From Candidatus Parabeggiatoa sp. nov. 2 (lineage in GTDB: Bacteria > Pseudomonadota > Gammaproteobacteria > Beggiatoales > Beggiatoaceae): 35,885 nt of DNA. Below the pieces are notes generated by a model. That model did not search any database and was not told the DNA's origin. It saw nothing but the letters and a program-made list of their open reading frames with translations. The translations under genes were made by a program, and so were the position numbers. Positions 23,108 to 31,483 of the stretch are shown here, in pieces. Where the stretch lies: assembly GCA_002085445.1 (NCBI GenBank), contig NBMI01000098.1, positions 1-35,885 on the forward strand, in the 5' to 3' direction. Numbering within the stretch: the first letter of the stretch is position 1; every line of letters begins with the position of its first letter.

Positions 23108-23198
23108 CCCGTGTTTACCGCACGGGCTAAATTGACTTTAAACATTGTAAATACAACAAGTAGGCTAAAGTGGTTTAAATTATAACACTACTTGTTGT
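23106..23198 (+). promoter_or_regulatory. Two hairpins between the zinc-finger and initiator-like genes
   Basis: AGCCCGTG/CACGGGCT (23106-23128) directly follows the zinc-finger stop but lacks a T run. ACAACAAGTAG/CTACTTGTTGT (23153-23198) is an 11-bp perfect inverted repeat with a 24-base loop, ending 22 bp before the initiator ATG. Either could be an attenuator or binding site. Confidence 0.55.
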
Positions 23199-23220
23199 CT
23201 CTATCGTATGGAGACGCAAT

Positions 23221-24423
23221 ATGGGAGCAACCCGTCAAATTAAAGATGGTCGCAAACTGGGTATTTGGTACTCAGAAGATGCGGTCTTTGACTACGGCAT
23301 AGCCAAATACATTGGCACTAGCAGCCTTGTGGTTTATTTTGCTCTTTGCCGACATGCCGACCGTAATGGCAAGGCATTCCCTTCCGTTGGGCTACTCACG
23401 CAAGAATGCGGTCTTAGTAATCGTCTGATTGCCAAATCCACCGGGGTTTTAAAACAAGTCGGCTTAATTGAAATTGAACGGCATAAGCACCAGCATAACA
23501 TTTACTATGTAAAGTCCATAAAAGAGGCTATTAGTTTGAACGGCTGGACAAAAATAGTAAATGACAAATCGCCACATGTCCCAAAGCTCGTGACAAATCG
23601 TCACCTAGCTCATGACGAATCGTCACCTGGGCTCATGACGAATCGTCACTTGGCTCATGACGAATCGTCACTTGGGCTCGTGACAAATCGTCACGAGGCT
23701 CGTGACGAATCGTCACACAAAGGACTTACAATAGAAGGACACACAAAAAAGGATGCACACACACACCCAGATCCCGGTACCATTAGCGAATATGCAAAAA
23801 ATGTGCCTTTGTGTGCGTGTGTATCTTTAAATGACCTTGAAAAACGTGCATGGGAGTGGTCACAAAGCCATGATTTTTGGAAAGGGCGGATTACTAATGT
23901 TGAACAACTGCGAATCAACTTAGTTGAGAAAAAACCGTTCCGGGTTCAATTTGACCAAGCCAATACACCGATTCAACCAACGGCTCCAAAAAGCCAGTTA
24001 TCCTCAGAGGCTCCAAAAATCCGGCCCAACCCCCCGATAGAAAATCCATTACCCAATGGTAATAAAGAAAAGGTAATACAGTTAAAAAAGGATTTTTCTG
24101 AAGAACGCCGTCGCCGGGTCGAGGAAATCATGGTGGGATGGGATGAAAACACTTGGGAAAGTGAACTGACCGAGTTTGAAAGTACAATGAACCGTGTGAC
24201 TCGGGCTCAGTACACCAAACAAGGCTTAAACAGCAAACTGGTCAACTCGGCCTTGACGAACTACGTAGCCGATAAACATCTTACCCCGACCGAAAACCAT
24301 TTCGTCACATGGGCTAAAGAAAAAGGGCACATAATTGAGGGCGATGAGCGCAACGGTTACCGACTTTGCTCAACCCAGATTGGCAGCGTGTTAGAAAAAG
24401 TGATGCCCAAAATGGATAACTGA
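23221..24423 (+). CDS. Phage/plasmid replication-initiator-like HTH protein with internal iterons
   Basis: A 400-residue protein started by GGAGA nine bases before the ATG. Residues about 15-100 form a winged helix-turn-helix: YFALCRHADRNGKAFPSVGL, then LTQECGLSNRLIAKSTGVLK and QVGLIEIERHK, the layout of lambda O-type and plasmid Rep N-terminal domains. Residues about 118-165 are encoded by six to seven palindromic iterons and read VTNRHLAHDESS repeatedly. A spacer with ALCACVSLNDLEKRAWEWSQ follows, then a Pro-rich linker and a helical, charged C-terminal domain (ERRRRVEEIMVGWDENTWES ...). No helicase or loader gene follows. The initiator role is inferred from the HTH type plus the embedded iterons. 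Confidence 0.7.
   Translation: MGATRQIKDGRKLGIWYSEDAVFDYGIAKYIGTSSLVVYFALCRHADRNGKAFPSVGLLTQECGLSNRLIAKSTGVLKQVGLIEIERHKHQHNIYYVKSIKEAISLNGWTKIVNDKSPHVPKLVTNRHLAHDESSPGLMTNRHLAHDESSLGLVTNRHEARDESSHKGLTIEGHTKKDAHTHPDPGTISEYAKNVPLCACVSLNDLEKRAWEWSQSHDFWKGRITNVEQLRINLVEKKPFRVQFDQANTPIQPTAPKSQLSSEAPKIRPNPPIENPLPNGNKEKVIQLKKDFSEERRRRVEEIMVGWDENTWESELTEFESTMNRVTRAQYTKQGLNSKLVNSALTNYVADKHLTPTENHFVTWAKEKGHIIEGDERNGYRLCSTQIGSVLEKVMPKMDN
23561..23717. repeat. Palindromic iterons inside the initiator-like gene
   Basis: TGACGAATCGTCA or TGACAAATCGTCA units start at 23591, 23613, 23636, 23658, 23681 and 23703, plus a degenerate one at 23562. Spacing alternates 22 and 23 bp, so two units make 45 bp or 15 codons and keep the reading frame. 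The palindrome is perfect around its centre base. Together they resemble an origin array read through by the gene. Confidence 0.9.
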
Positions 24424-24596
24424 GTTATCGGAGTATCTACTGGGCTAAAAGGATGAGCCACCTATACGAAAAACCTTAACTGTGTTCAAATGCTCATCGG
24501 TGGAAAATCAACAAGCCGCGGTAAATCAAGCCGCGGTAAATCCCAGATAACAGTTATTTTAGCTATAATATTTTACTAAGCACACTATCTAAAACG
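24424..24596. other. Gap after the initiator-like gene
   Basis: AAGCCGCGGTAAATC is repeated twice at about 24512-24543. No gene or terminator recognised. Confidence 0.5.
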
Positions 24597-24721
24597 ATGC
24601 GTGGCGGATACCGTGAGAGAATGCGGATTTAAGAAAAGCCTTGGATGATGCGTGTAAATACATTGACCGTTTGAAACGTGTGCAAGTCAAAACACCAAAA
24701 GCTTTGAGCGAGAAACGCTGA
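24597..24721 (+). pseudogene. Gene X, copy 3 (internal deletion)
   Basis: ATGCGTGGCGGATACCGTGA joins directly to GAGAATGCGGATTTAAG, losing about 150 bp between two GAGA tetranucleotides. The product would stop after 11 codons; the coiled-coil end (ACKYIDRLKRVQ) is still present out of use. Confidence 0.75.
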
Positions 24722-24758
24722 CAATATAAAATTATTTAATTAACAAATCCTTGTCATT

Positions 24759-24894
24759 ATGTCAATAACCACTAAAGCTGATTTGGATAAACATGGCTTT
24801 TCGCCATTATGGTGAGGCAGCCTGTGAGTATCAGTCTTCTGGCAAACGGGGCTGGCTTTTTTACCACGGCACCGATGATGATTTGAATTCGTTT
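24759..24894 (+). pseudogene. Gene Y remnant, copy 2
   Basis: ATGTCAATAACCACTAAAGC and the conserved shifted frame MAFRHYGEAACEYQSSGKRG then WLFYHGTDDDLNSF, ending at the first AGGAGTCC palindrome unit. The longer frame to 25053 is repeat DNA. Confidence 0.45.
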
Positions 24895-25064
24895 AGCAGG
24901 AGTCCAAACTTGAGTTTGGCAGTCGCCCAAAGTTCGGCAGGAGTCCAAACTTTAGTTTGGCAGTGCCAAGATAAATCTTGGACTCCAGCCAAGATAAATC
25001 TTGGACTCCTGCCAAGATTTATCGATGACTCCGGCACCGTGCGGTTATTTTAGCAATCCGATTT

Positions 25065-25213
25065 GGGGGCCATCAAACGATTTGGCAGATTTCAAATTAA
25101 AGTATGGCCCTCAAACGCGCAATACCATGCACAAGGATTGTATATAATAAGGGATTTAATTTGTTCATTCTCTTATCTAAGCGAAAAAATCCTTTTTTAT
25201 ATACAATCCTTGT
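25065..25213. repeat. Linked palindromes A+B
   Basis: A (GGGGGCCATCAAACGATTTG ... AAGTATGGCCC) at 25065-25112 and B (ACAAGGATTGTATATAATAA ... TATATACAATCCTTGTAG) at 25131-25213, joined by CAAACGCGCAATACCATGC. Preceded by three CCAAGATAAATCTTGG-type palindromes. Confidence 0.9.
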
Positions 25214-25314
25214 AGTTACATTCGTCCAAACTAACTAATGGCCGTGCCAAGATCAATCTTGGACTCCAGCCAAGATCAATCCTATTCAAACCTAAACCTA
25301 TAGAAACCAATACG

Positions 25315-26157
25315 ATGAAACAAGTCGCCCCGTTACGTTACGATGTCATTTTTAAAAAGGCCTTTAGTCGCCCTGACCTTTTCACCGCGTTAGTCAAGGA
25401 TTTTCTTGGCATCCAATTGGAAATTGATGAGGTGGAGCATGACAAAGCTTTTATTCCACCGGTGGGCAATGTCGCCACCAAATTTGACTTATTTGCCGAA
25501 GATAAAAAAAATAGGGTGATTGTCGAAGTACAACATGCCCATTATTCAGACACTTACGAACGGTTTGTCTATTATCAATGTAGTGCGATGGTAGAAACCA
25601 TTGCCAGTTCTGATAATTACCGTTTTCCAATGACCGTCATCACTTTAGTCTTTTTTACCAAGAAAAAAACGCCAAGTCCGGACAGCGGCATTATCGTGCA
25701 TGACTTTGAACCAAGAGATTTTGTGACGGGTAAATTGCTTGAGAAGGTTTATCGGCGTAAACATAAACTCATTTTTGTGTTTACTAATGACTCGACGCAT
25801 GAAAAGACACCAAAGCCATACCGCGAATGGATGCAAGCGATTTATGATAGCTTGGACGAAAAAGTGGATGAGGCTAAATATACCAATCCATCAATTCAAA
25901 CACTTTTTGAAGTGATTGAGAAAGATAAAATCACGCCAGAAGAGCGTGCTCGTATGAAGGAAGAGCACAATCAGGAGGAAGCGGAGACGCGGGGGTTCAA
26001 AGAGGGTGAGGAGAAGGGATGGAAAGAGGGCAAGGATGAGGGCGTGAGGGAAGAAAAAGAAAAAACAGCTCGCAATCTTAAGGCCCTTGGGGCCTTGACA
26101 GAGGAACAAATAGCCAGCATTACCGGCTTAACTTTGGAAATTGTCAAAGCCCTGTAA
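25315..26157 (+). CDS. Rpn/PD-(D/E)XK nuclease family transposase-like protein
   Basis: A 280-residue member of the Rpn (PDDEXK_2) family, DNA endonucleases that promote RecA-independent recombination and are abundant in large sulfur bacteria and cyanobacteria. LRYDVIFKKAF near the start, Asp58 in KFDLFAED and EVQ at 71-73 form the nuclease core; HAHYSDTYERFVYYQCS follows. The C-terminus has the usual repeated charged segment (RGFKEGEEKGWKEGKDEG) and the EEQIASITGLTLEIV end motif. The ribosome binding site is weak. The gene is intact and flanked on both sides by A+B palindromes and X-gene remnants. It is the only obvious recombination enzyme in the island; whether it moves the repeats is not shown. 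Confidence 0.9.
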   Translation: MKQVAPLRYDVIFKKAFSRPDLFTALVKDFLGIQLEIDEVEHDKAFIPPVGNVATKFDLFAEDKKNRVIVEVQHAHYSDTYERFVYYQCSAMVETIASSDNYRFPMTVITLVFFTKKKTPSPDSGIIVHDFEPRDFVTGKLLEKVYRRKHKLIFVFTNDSTHEKTPKPYREWMQAIYDSLDEKVDEAKYTNPSIQTLFEVIEKDKITPEERARMKEEHNQEEAETRGFKEGEEKGWKEGKDEGVREEKEKTARNLKALGALTEEQIASITGLTLEIVKAL

Positions 26158-26226
26158 AGAAAATCTGCGTGCGACTAGGAGTCCAAACTTTAGTTTGGCA
26201 ATGCCAAGATAAATCAATCCTATTTG

Positions 26227-26373
26227 AGGGCCATCAGGCGGTTTGGAAGCTTTCAAATTAAAGTCTGGCCCTAAGTCGCGCAATACCATGCACAAGGATT
26301 GCATATAATAAGGGATTTGATTTTTTATTCCATTTCATTAGCGAAAAATCCGTTTTTATATACAATCCTTGTA
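26227..26373. repeat. Linked palindromes A+B, with an extra B right end
   Basis: A (GAGGGCCATCAGGCGGTTTG ... AAGTCTGGCCC) at 26227-26272, B (ACAAGGATTGCATATAATAA ... TATACAATCCTTGTAG) at 26292-26373. A second right arm of B is repeated at about 26380-26415, probably by slippage or a nested insertion. Confidence 0.85.
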
Positions 26374-26535
26374 GTTACAGAAATCCGTTTTTATATACAA
26401 TCCTTGTAGTTACAATTGACAGTCGCCACAGAGTCCAACTTGAGTTTGACAGTCGCCACTCGCCCAAAGTTCGGCAATCGCACGCTCGTCCAAATTTTAG
26501 TTTGGCGGTCGCCAGTCGCCCAAAGTTCGACAAGG

Positions 26536-26768
26536 CCTAGATAGAAAAGATACCGGGACAAGACGATCCGCTTGCCCAACCTTTGCCCGAAACATTGCTG
26601 AGGTTAAAAGCACCATGCACTAAGATTGCTGATATACAAAAGGATTCTTTAAAGTTGCGTGGTGAGAATGCGGACTTAAAAAAAGCCTTGGATGATGCGT
26701 GTAAATACATTGACCGTTTGAAACGTGTGCAAGTCAAAACGCCAAAAGCTTTGAGCGAGAAACGATGA
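26536..26768 (+). pseudogene. Gene X, copy 4 (N-terminus destroyed)
   Basis: The first third is missing and scattered by small deletions (GATACCGGGACAAGACGATC), but KIADIQKDSLKLRGENADLK through SEKR is intact and open. It provides the uninterrupted version of the region where copy 5 carries a MITE. A start at 26583 exists but lacks the DNA-binding part. Confidence 0.7.
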
Positions 26769-26810
26769 CAATATAAATTTTTTTTTTAAATAACAAATCC
26801 TTGTCATTAT

Positions 26811-26940
26811 GTCAATAACCACTAAAGCTGATTTGGATAAACATGGCTTTTCGCCATTATGGTGAGGCGGCCTGTGAGTATCAGGTTTCTGACAAGCGGG
26901 GCTGTTTTTTTTTAGTGCGGCACCGATGAGGATTTGAATT
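26811..26940 (+). pseudogene. Gene Y remnant, copy 3
   Basis: Same layout as the copies at 22206 and 24759 (MSITTKADLDKHGF; shifted frame MAFRHYGEAACEYQVSDKRG), then a T9 run that breaks the shifted frame. Followed by AGGAGTCCAAACTTGAGTTT units to 27060. Confidence 0.45.
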
Positions 26941-27124
26941 CGTTTAGCAGGAGTCCAAACTTGAGTTTGGCAGTCGCCCAAAGTTAGGTAGGAGTCCAAA
27001 CTTGAGTTTGGCAGTGCCAAGATAAATCTTGGACTCCAGCCAAGATAAATCTTGGATTCAGGCACCGTGCCAAGAGCAATCGTGTTATGCTATTTAATTA
27101 AGTACACAATATAAAAGCAAGACA

Positions 27125-27529
27125 ATGCGTGGTGGATACCGTGATAAGGCCGGGCGGGAGTTTGAAGGGTGGGCCGGGGTGGAAAAAGGTACCGGGACAA
27201 AGGCGATTCGGTTGCCCCAACCTTTGGCTGAGGCATTGCTAAAGTTGAAAGCGCAGCGCACTAAGATTATTGATGTACAAAAGGCTTCTTTTACAAGGAT
27301 TGTATATAATAAGGGATTTTATTTTTCATATTTTTCATAATTGTTCAGTCGCTTCACAATCGCAGAGCGCGAAAAATCCTTTTTTATATACAATCCTTGT
27401 AAAAATTTGCGTGGTGAGAATGCGGATTTAAGAAAAGCCTTGGATGATGCGTGTAAATACATTGACCGTTTGAAACGTGTGCAAGTCAAAACGCCAAAAA
27501 CCACGAAACGGGAAACGGTGACAATCTAA
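27125..27529 (+). pseudogene. Gene X, copy 5, interrupted by a MITE
   Basis: The N-terminal half (MRGGYRDKAGREFEGWAGVE to IDVQKAS) and the coiled-coil half (LRGENADLRKALDDACKYID ... TVTI) are both intact, separated by a 110-bp element B at 27292-27401. Removing the element and one TA restores the frame as KASFKNLRGEN, matching KDSLKLRGEN in copy 4. This is the best-preserved X copy and shows that it was whole until the insertion. Confidence 0.8.
27292..27401. mobile_element. MITE (element B) inserted in gene X, TA duplication
   Basis: Terminal inverted repeats CAAGGATTGTATATAATAAG/TTTTTTATATACAATCCTTG with TA on both outer edges. Comparison with the uninterrupted paralog at 26640 supports a duplicated TA target, as for Tc1/mariner-IS630 elements. 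Non-coding, no transposase. The same element occurs at 19763, 25131, 26292 and 32107, usually next to element A. Confidence 0.85.
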
Positions 27530-27603
27530 AAATTTTTCAAAAATAAATCCTTGTCATTATGTCAATACCAACTAAAAGGCGCTGGGGTCATTGAATGGGA
27601 AAT

Positions 27604-27864
27604 TCAATCAAACCAATATGTTACCATAATGAACGGCTGCGTGTCTAAGTTGTTGATTTTAGAGTTATTGCCTGATGGTTTTTCTTCATTATTCCATTGA
27701 AAAACCCCAGTGCCGCCTACATAAAAAACTCGGTTTATGACGATGTTTGGTATAATAGTCTGGATTGTCAGAATGGCTTCTTCAATTTTATGAGTCCAAT
27801 TCAAAGTTCGTGTGCAATACAATAAGTAATTGGCAATTTTTGATGACCCATTACCGGAGTACAA
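27604..27864 (-). CDS. Hypothetical protein or fragment (86 aa)
   Basis: Not recognised. The frame reads KIANYLLYCTRTLNWTHKIE, then EAILTIQTIIPNIVINRVFY and VGGTGVFQWNN, ending PFIMVTYWFD. Only a TTG start at 27864 is available, with a stop a few codons upstream, so it is likely the 3' part of a lost gene; a trace of gene Y (ATGTCAATACCAACTAAA) lies just downstream on the other strand. Confidence 0.35.
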   Translation of the reverse strand: MYSGNGSSKIANYLLYCTRTLNWTHKIEEAILTIQTIIPNIVINRVFYVGGTGVFQWNNEEKPSGNNSKINNLDTQPFIMVTYWFD

Positions 27865-27977
27865 ATTGACAAACAGCTAAGTACCCGTGCAAAAGTTTTT
27901 CCGCATTATGGATAAAAAAGTAACTGTTTTTGTTAGGTTTAATTTTTGAAATTAAATGCACGGGGACTTATACATAC

Positions 27978-28271
27978 TTATTTTTGATTAAAGATTTTGG
28001 ACTTCACTTTGTTATTCAAAAAATTGAGTTTGAGGGTTGCGCCGCTGCTGCTGTTTTTCCAACGAGCCTCGGTGCTTAACGAGTCCCCAACGCCAGTCGT
28101 TTGGGATCGAGTAGGCTCACCCAATATGTCTTTGACGTCTTCCATTGTCATGCCATTTAAAATTTTAACATAATTTTTTGGGGTGATTTTGGGCCCAGCA
28201 CAACCCAATAAAAAGGCAGATAAACACACGGCAAGGGCTAATTTCAACAAGGTTGGTTTACTACGTGTCAT
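27978..28271 (-). CDS. Small lipoprotein with a BamE/SmpA-like domain (97 aa)
   Basis: The N-terminus is a lipoprotein signal (LLKLALAVCLSAFLLGC) with lipobox LLGC and lipidated Cys24. The mature part has ILNGMTMEDVKDILGEPTRS followed by a strand-rich end (EARWKNSSSGATLKLNFLNN). GMTxxxVxxILGEP is the hallmark of the small BamE/SmpA-like fold shared by many outer-membrane lipoproteins of unknown function. At 97 residues the protein is complete. A periplasm-facing lipoprotein is secure; a role in outer-membrane assembly is only a possibility. Element C copy 2 lies 72 bp upstream. Confidence 0.8.
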   Translation of the reverse strand: MTRSKPTLLKLALAVCLSAFLLGCAGPKITPKNYVKILNGMTMEDVKDILGEPTRSQTTGVGDSLSTEARWKNSSSGATLKLNFLNNKVKSKIFNQK

Positions 28272-28301
28272 AATATTTTTTCCATAAAGAAGAAATTAGG
28301 A

Positions 28302-28560
28302 CTGACGCATTGACAAAATAAATTGATTGACTATTCAATCAGTTAAGTGGGTAAACAAAAGTCTTTTAACATAACAAGCGGCAATAGTCGCTTTTGCAAC
28401 TACTACAAACCGTCAAAAAAAGGTTAAAAGATTTATGCGTACCTACTTAAGGAACGGCTAAATAACAAATCAATCCTCGCGCACCTTTGTATTTCTCTCC
28501 ACTTGAAAGGGACTGGGACCGACGCATTGACAAAATAAATTGATTGAGTATTCAGTCAGT
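28302..28560. repeat. Direct repeat pair around element C copy 2
   Basis: GACGCATTGACAAAATAAAT-TGATTGA at 28303 recurs at 28512, bracketing element C copy 2 (28344-28449), which starts TAAGTGGGTAAACAAAAGTC and ends TTTATGCGTACCTACTTA. Compared with copy 1 at 10347 the ends match and the centre differs. Confidence 0.75.
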
Positions 28561-29170
28561 TACGTCTAAAAGGCCTTGGCCGTTGCTTGTTGATTTATTC
28601 TAAATCAAATCAATTGGTTAGTTGTCTGAGTGCGTAAGTAGTAGGGACTAGAGATGTGTTGTAAGGCAACACCTAAATAATATACCAATTTGGCGGCACT
28701 TTCAATTATCCTGAAAAATCGCTTGTGCGTGGGATTGCCCCATCAATTGGTAGGGGCAATTCCTTGCGATTGCCCGATAGTGAGATATTAGGAATATTGG
28801 TAAAAATATTGTAACATATCACTTTTTAAAAAATCCTTTCTTATAAGAATCGAAGAAAGGCTACAGGAATCCAAATTTTAGTTTGGCAGTGATCAATGAT
28901 CACAAATCCAAACTCTAGGCTAAGATTTGACAGTCGTCCAAAGTTCGGCAGGAGTCCAAACTTTAGTTTGGCAGTGCCAAGATTTATCGATGACTCCTGT
29001 CAAGATAAATCTTGTTGTCTGAATGCGAGTTTACACGGTACAACAGATGCTGAACATGATTTTTTAGGGCTTATTTTGTCACTTCAATTTAATACCCGTT
29101 ATACGGTTTGGAGGAAATTTTTTTTTATAAAGAGTATCAAAGGCCATTCATCAAACTGACAAAGACGAAT
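28561..29170. other. Gap without a gene
   Basis: At about 28728-28775 a GGGATTGCCCC/GGGGCAATTCC inverted repeat occurs, related to the one at 35828. 28864-29010 holds CCAAACTTTAGTTTGG and CCAAGATTTATCGATGACTC units. A TTG-started extension of the next gene into this region is not supported. Confidence 0.5.
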
Positions 29171-30269
29171 ATGATGAAAAATTTATTAGCATTAGCATTC
29201 TTTTTGGTTATTGGATATATGACTCCTCTTTATGCTGAAAATGAAGATGAAGATAAAGAGGGAAAAACAAAATTTGAAGCAGGCTCTGGTATCGGCAAAG
29301 CAGCGGGAGATATAGCTGAAGGAGATATTGATGTAAATAATTTTGGTTTCAAAGTAGGTATAGGCACAACCTACTCAGGTTGGATACCAGATGATGATAA
29401 AATTTTGTCCTTTGAAACAGAAGGTTTGGAGACTTATGAATTCTTGGGCCAATTGCGTTACAAAGATTATCCCATTGTTTCCATTCGTCATGAAAGACCA
29501 TTTTCAAGTACTCCTTCTCAGCAACAGATTTTGCAACAAGAAACACAAGAGAATTCTAGCAGCTTCTTAGAAAAATATGCGAGTTATCTTGATTTACGCC
29601 CTCTAATAAACGTGTTACAGATAGAAAATTCATTTTCCACGTTTTTGCTTTCAGCAAGGTTGAGGTACGAAAAAACCGCTTTTTTTTGGCAAAGCGGAAA
29701 GCAAGAAAGATTTTCTATATATTTCGGCCGACGCACAAACTGAAAACATTTCAGCTGGTAAACCACTGGACTTTAAAACTGAATTCACCAATAAAGATGT
29801 TATATTTTCAGTTTTTCCCTATTTCAGAATAGGTTATTATTTTAATAGTTGGTTAAAACCATCCAGCTTAGATAATGATTTTATAAAAAAAACATATCCT
29901 GTTATTTTTGAGACAAAATTTAAGAGTCAGGGTATTATCCTTGAATTAGGCCAAGAACAACAGGATGATGAAGGGTTTAACCTAAATATTTATTTTAAAT
30001 ATGGGTTTAATAATGAAATCACAAACATTGGAGGAAATATAACACAGCTACTGGAAAAAGAATACAATTCAGACGTGAATTATTACAGTGCTGGCGCAGA
30101 ATTACGGTTTAGTTATAAACCAAAATACCTCAAAGGTTTTTATGTCGAAGTGGGCGGTTTAATTGACTACAGAAAATGGAGTACCAAAGACGAAGACTAT
30201 AGCTTTTCTTTCCCTCTTGATAGAGAAATACTTTACAAACCGTATGCTCAAATTGGTTATATATTTTGA
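29171..30269 (+). pseudogene. Outer-membrane beta-barrel protein, frameshifted at a T8 tract
   Basis: The ATG at 29171 opens a signal peptide (KNLLALAFFLVIGYMTPLYA) followed by an acidic linker ENEDEDKEG. The frame runs to about residue 172 and is lost at a run of eight T at 29680-29687; with seven T it continues (TAFFGKAESKKDFLYISADA ...) to a stop at 30269, total about 365 residues. The continued part has alternating strands (RIGYYFNSW, LELGQEQQDD, FYVEVGGLIDY) and ends YAQIGYIF with a terminal Phe, the outer-membrane barrel signature. The family is unknown. The homopolymer may be a sequencing error, a mutation, or a phase-variation switch, as in surface proteins of other bacteria. Confidence 0.75.
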
Positions 30270-30406
30270 GGATGAAATAGCTTATAAGGTATTTACAAGG
30301 TAACACTTTTTTATAGAGAATTTTTTAATAAGTTGTACCAATTGATCAACTGTTACCTTGATTTATTAAAATCCTCCTAGAAAATAGTCTTACGGAAAAA
30401 AACTTC

Positions 30407-30446
30407 AAAAAACCTCCGATGTCAAACATCGGAGGTTTTTATTTTT
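30407..30446 (+). terminator. Strong intrinsic terminator
   Basis: AAAAAACCTCCGATGT and ACATCGGAGGTTTTT pair over about 15 bp with a 3-base loop, followed by ATTTTT. It ends the outer-membrane protein transcript and would also work leftward. Confidence 0.9.
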
Positions 30447-30454
30447 GATATAGA

Positions 30455-30770
30455 TCAACGCACAGTTCTTGTTCGATCCGGTAGCGACGTGCGGCCCAAT
30501 AATCCGAGCGAGGATAAGTCTCGTTGCTCTGTAGGATTTCGTACTCAGCCTAAAAAAATTTCTGGGCGGTTTGTACCTTGGCTTGGTACTGTTCTTTTTG
30601 GGCACTTCTTTGATAACCGCTTGACCTACTTCTTATGTTTCGGCATCACTCATAAAACATCGCATACCATCCGCTCGGTTAATGACTTGAAAAATCCTAT
30701 TTTTTAGAATTTTTTCCAGAATTTTAGCGGTATTATTTTTGCGCTTAGTAATCAGTGTTTGGGCCTTCAT
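30455..30770 (-). pseudogene. Decayed gene remnant ending YPRSDYWAARRYRIEQELC
   Basis: From an ATG at 30770 a short frame reads MKAQTLITKRKNNTAKILEK then stops at 30633. In another frame EQYQAKVQTAQKFF, a stop, then EYEILQSNETYPRSDYWAAR-RYRIEQELCVDLYQK follows. The last 76 bp are nearly identical to 31571-31647. A real gene of unknown family has been frameshifted and cut. Confidence 0.5.
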
Positions 30771-30825
30771 GCCTAGTTTTCTGTCCTGCTAAGATCACGT
30801 CCAACATCACATTATGGTCTTTAGG

Positions 30826-31431
30826 TTAGTTTTTTGGTTCTGCCATGTTCACTAAGATGCCAATAATTTTCTTAATGTCACTCATGTAATAAGACTGATT
30901 ATCTATATAAGCCGAATCTTTAATTAATTTAATAAATTTCCATTCATTACCGGTTGTAACCGCACCATAGATATATGACACCTTATTATTCTCTTTCTCA
31001 TTATAAATTCTGGCGGCATACATTTCTGCGAGACATTGACCAACCCCGGAAATAATATTTTCATTCTTGGCTTCAGCTATGAAAATTGCAGGTACATCTA
31101 GGTAAAGCTGTTCAGAAGACTGGCTGATAATATAATCGCAAAAGCCATTTAATCCACGTTCTTTATCTACATTAAAATCAATGCCAGAAAATAAGCTGAT
31201 TTTGTCAGAAAGTTTTTCTTTTACTTCAAGTAATATATTAATGATTATTAATTCTGACCTTGCTTTTTCGGTATTGATTGATAGGGCTAAAGGAACATTT
31301 CTTTTTAAGGTTTTTTCTAAATAATCACTTATCTCTAATTCTTCAATCTCTGAAAAAAGCGAGAGATTTTCGATGGTTTTTAGATTAAAATCGGACTTGA
31401 CTTTTTTAAGCGTAAAATCACTGTATGCCAT
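30826..31431 (-). CDS. PD-(D/E)XK nuclease-like protein (201 aa)
   Basis: AGGA stands about 10 bases before the ATG. The core has Asp99 in NGFCDYIIS, then Glu120-Ala-Lys122 in IFIAEAKNEN, with GVGQCLAEMYAARIYNEKEN following: the D...ExK arrangement plus a conserved Gln found in PD-(D/E)XK nucleases of the type I restriction R-subunit kind. The C-terminal strand IYGAVTTGNEWKFIKL is typical of a standalone family seen in cyanobacteria and sulfur bacteria. Function in defence or mobile-element transfer is possible but not shown. The gene sits between 76-bp direct repeats (30455 and 31571). Confidence 0.7.
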   Translation of the reverse strand: MAYSDFTLKKVKSDFNLKTIENLSLFSEIEELEISDYLEKTLKRNVPLALSINTEKARSELIIINILLEVKEKLSDKISLFSGIDFNVDKERGLNGFCDYIISQSSEQLYLDVPAIFIAEAKNENIISGVGQCLAEMYAARIYNEKENNKVSYIYGAVTTGNEWKFIKLIKDSAYIDNQSYYMSDIKKIIGILVNMAEPKN

Positions 31432-31483
31432 TTTAAAATTCCTGTCGGGCGGGGTTACAAACCCCGTCGTCCCGCATCATTAT

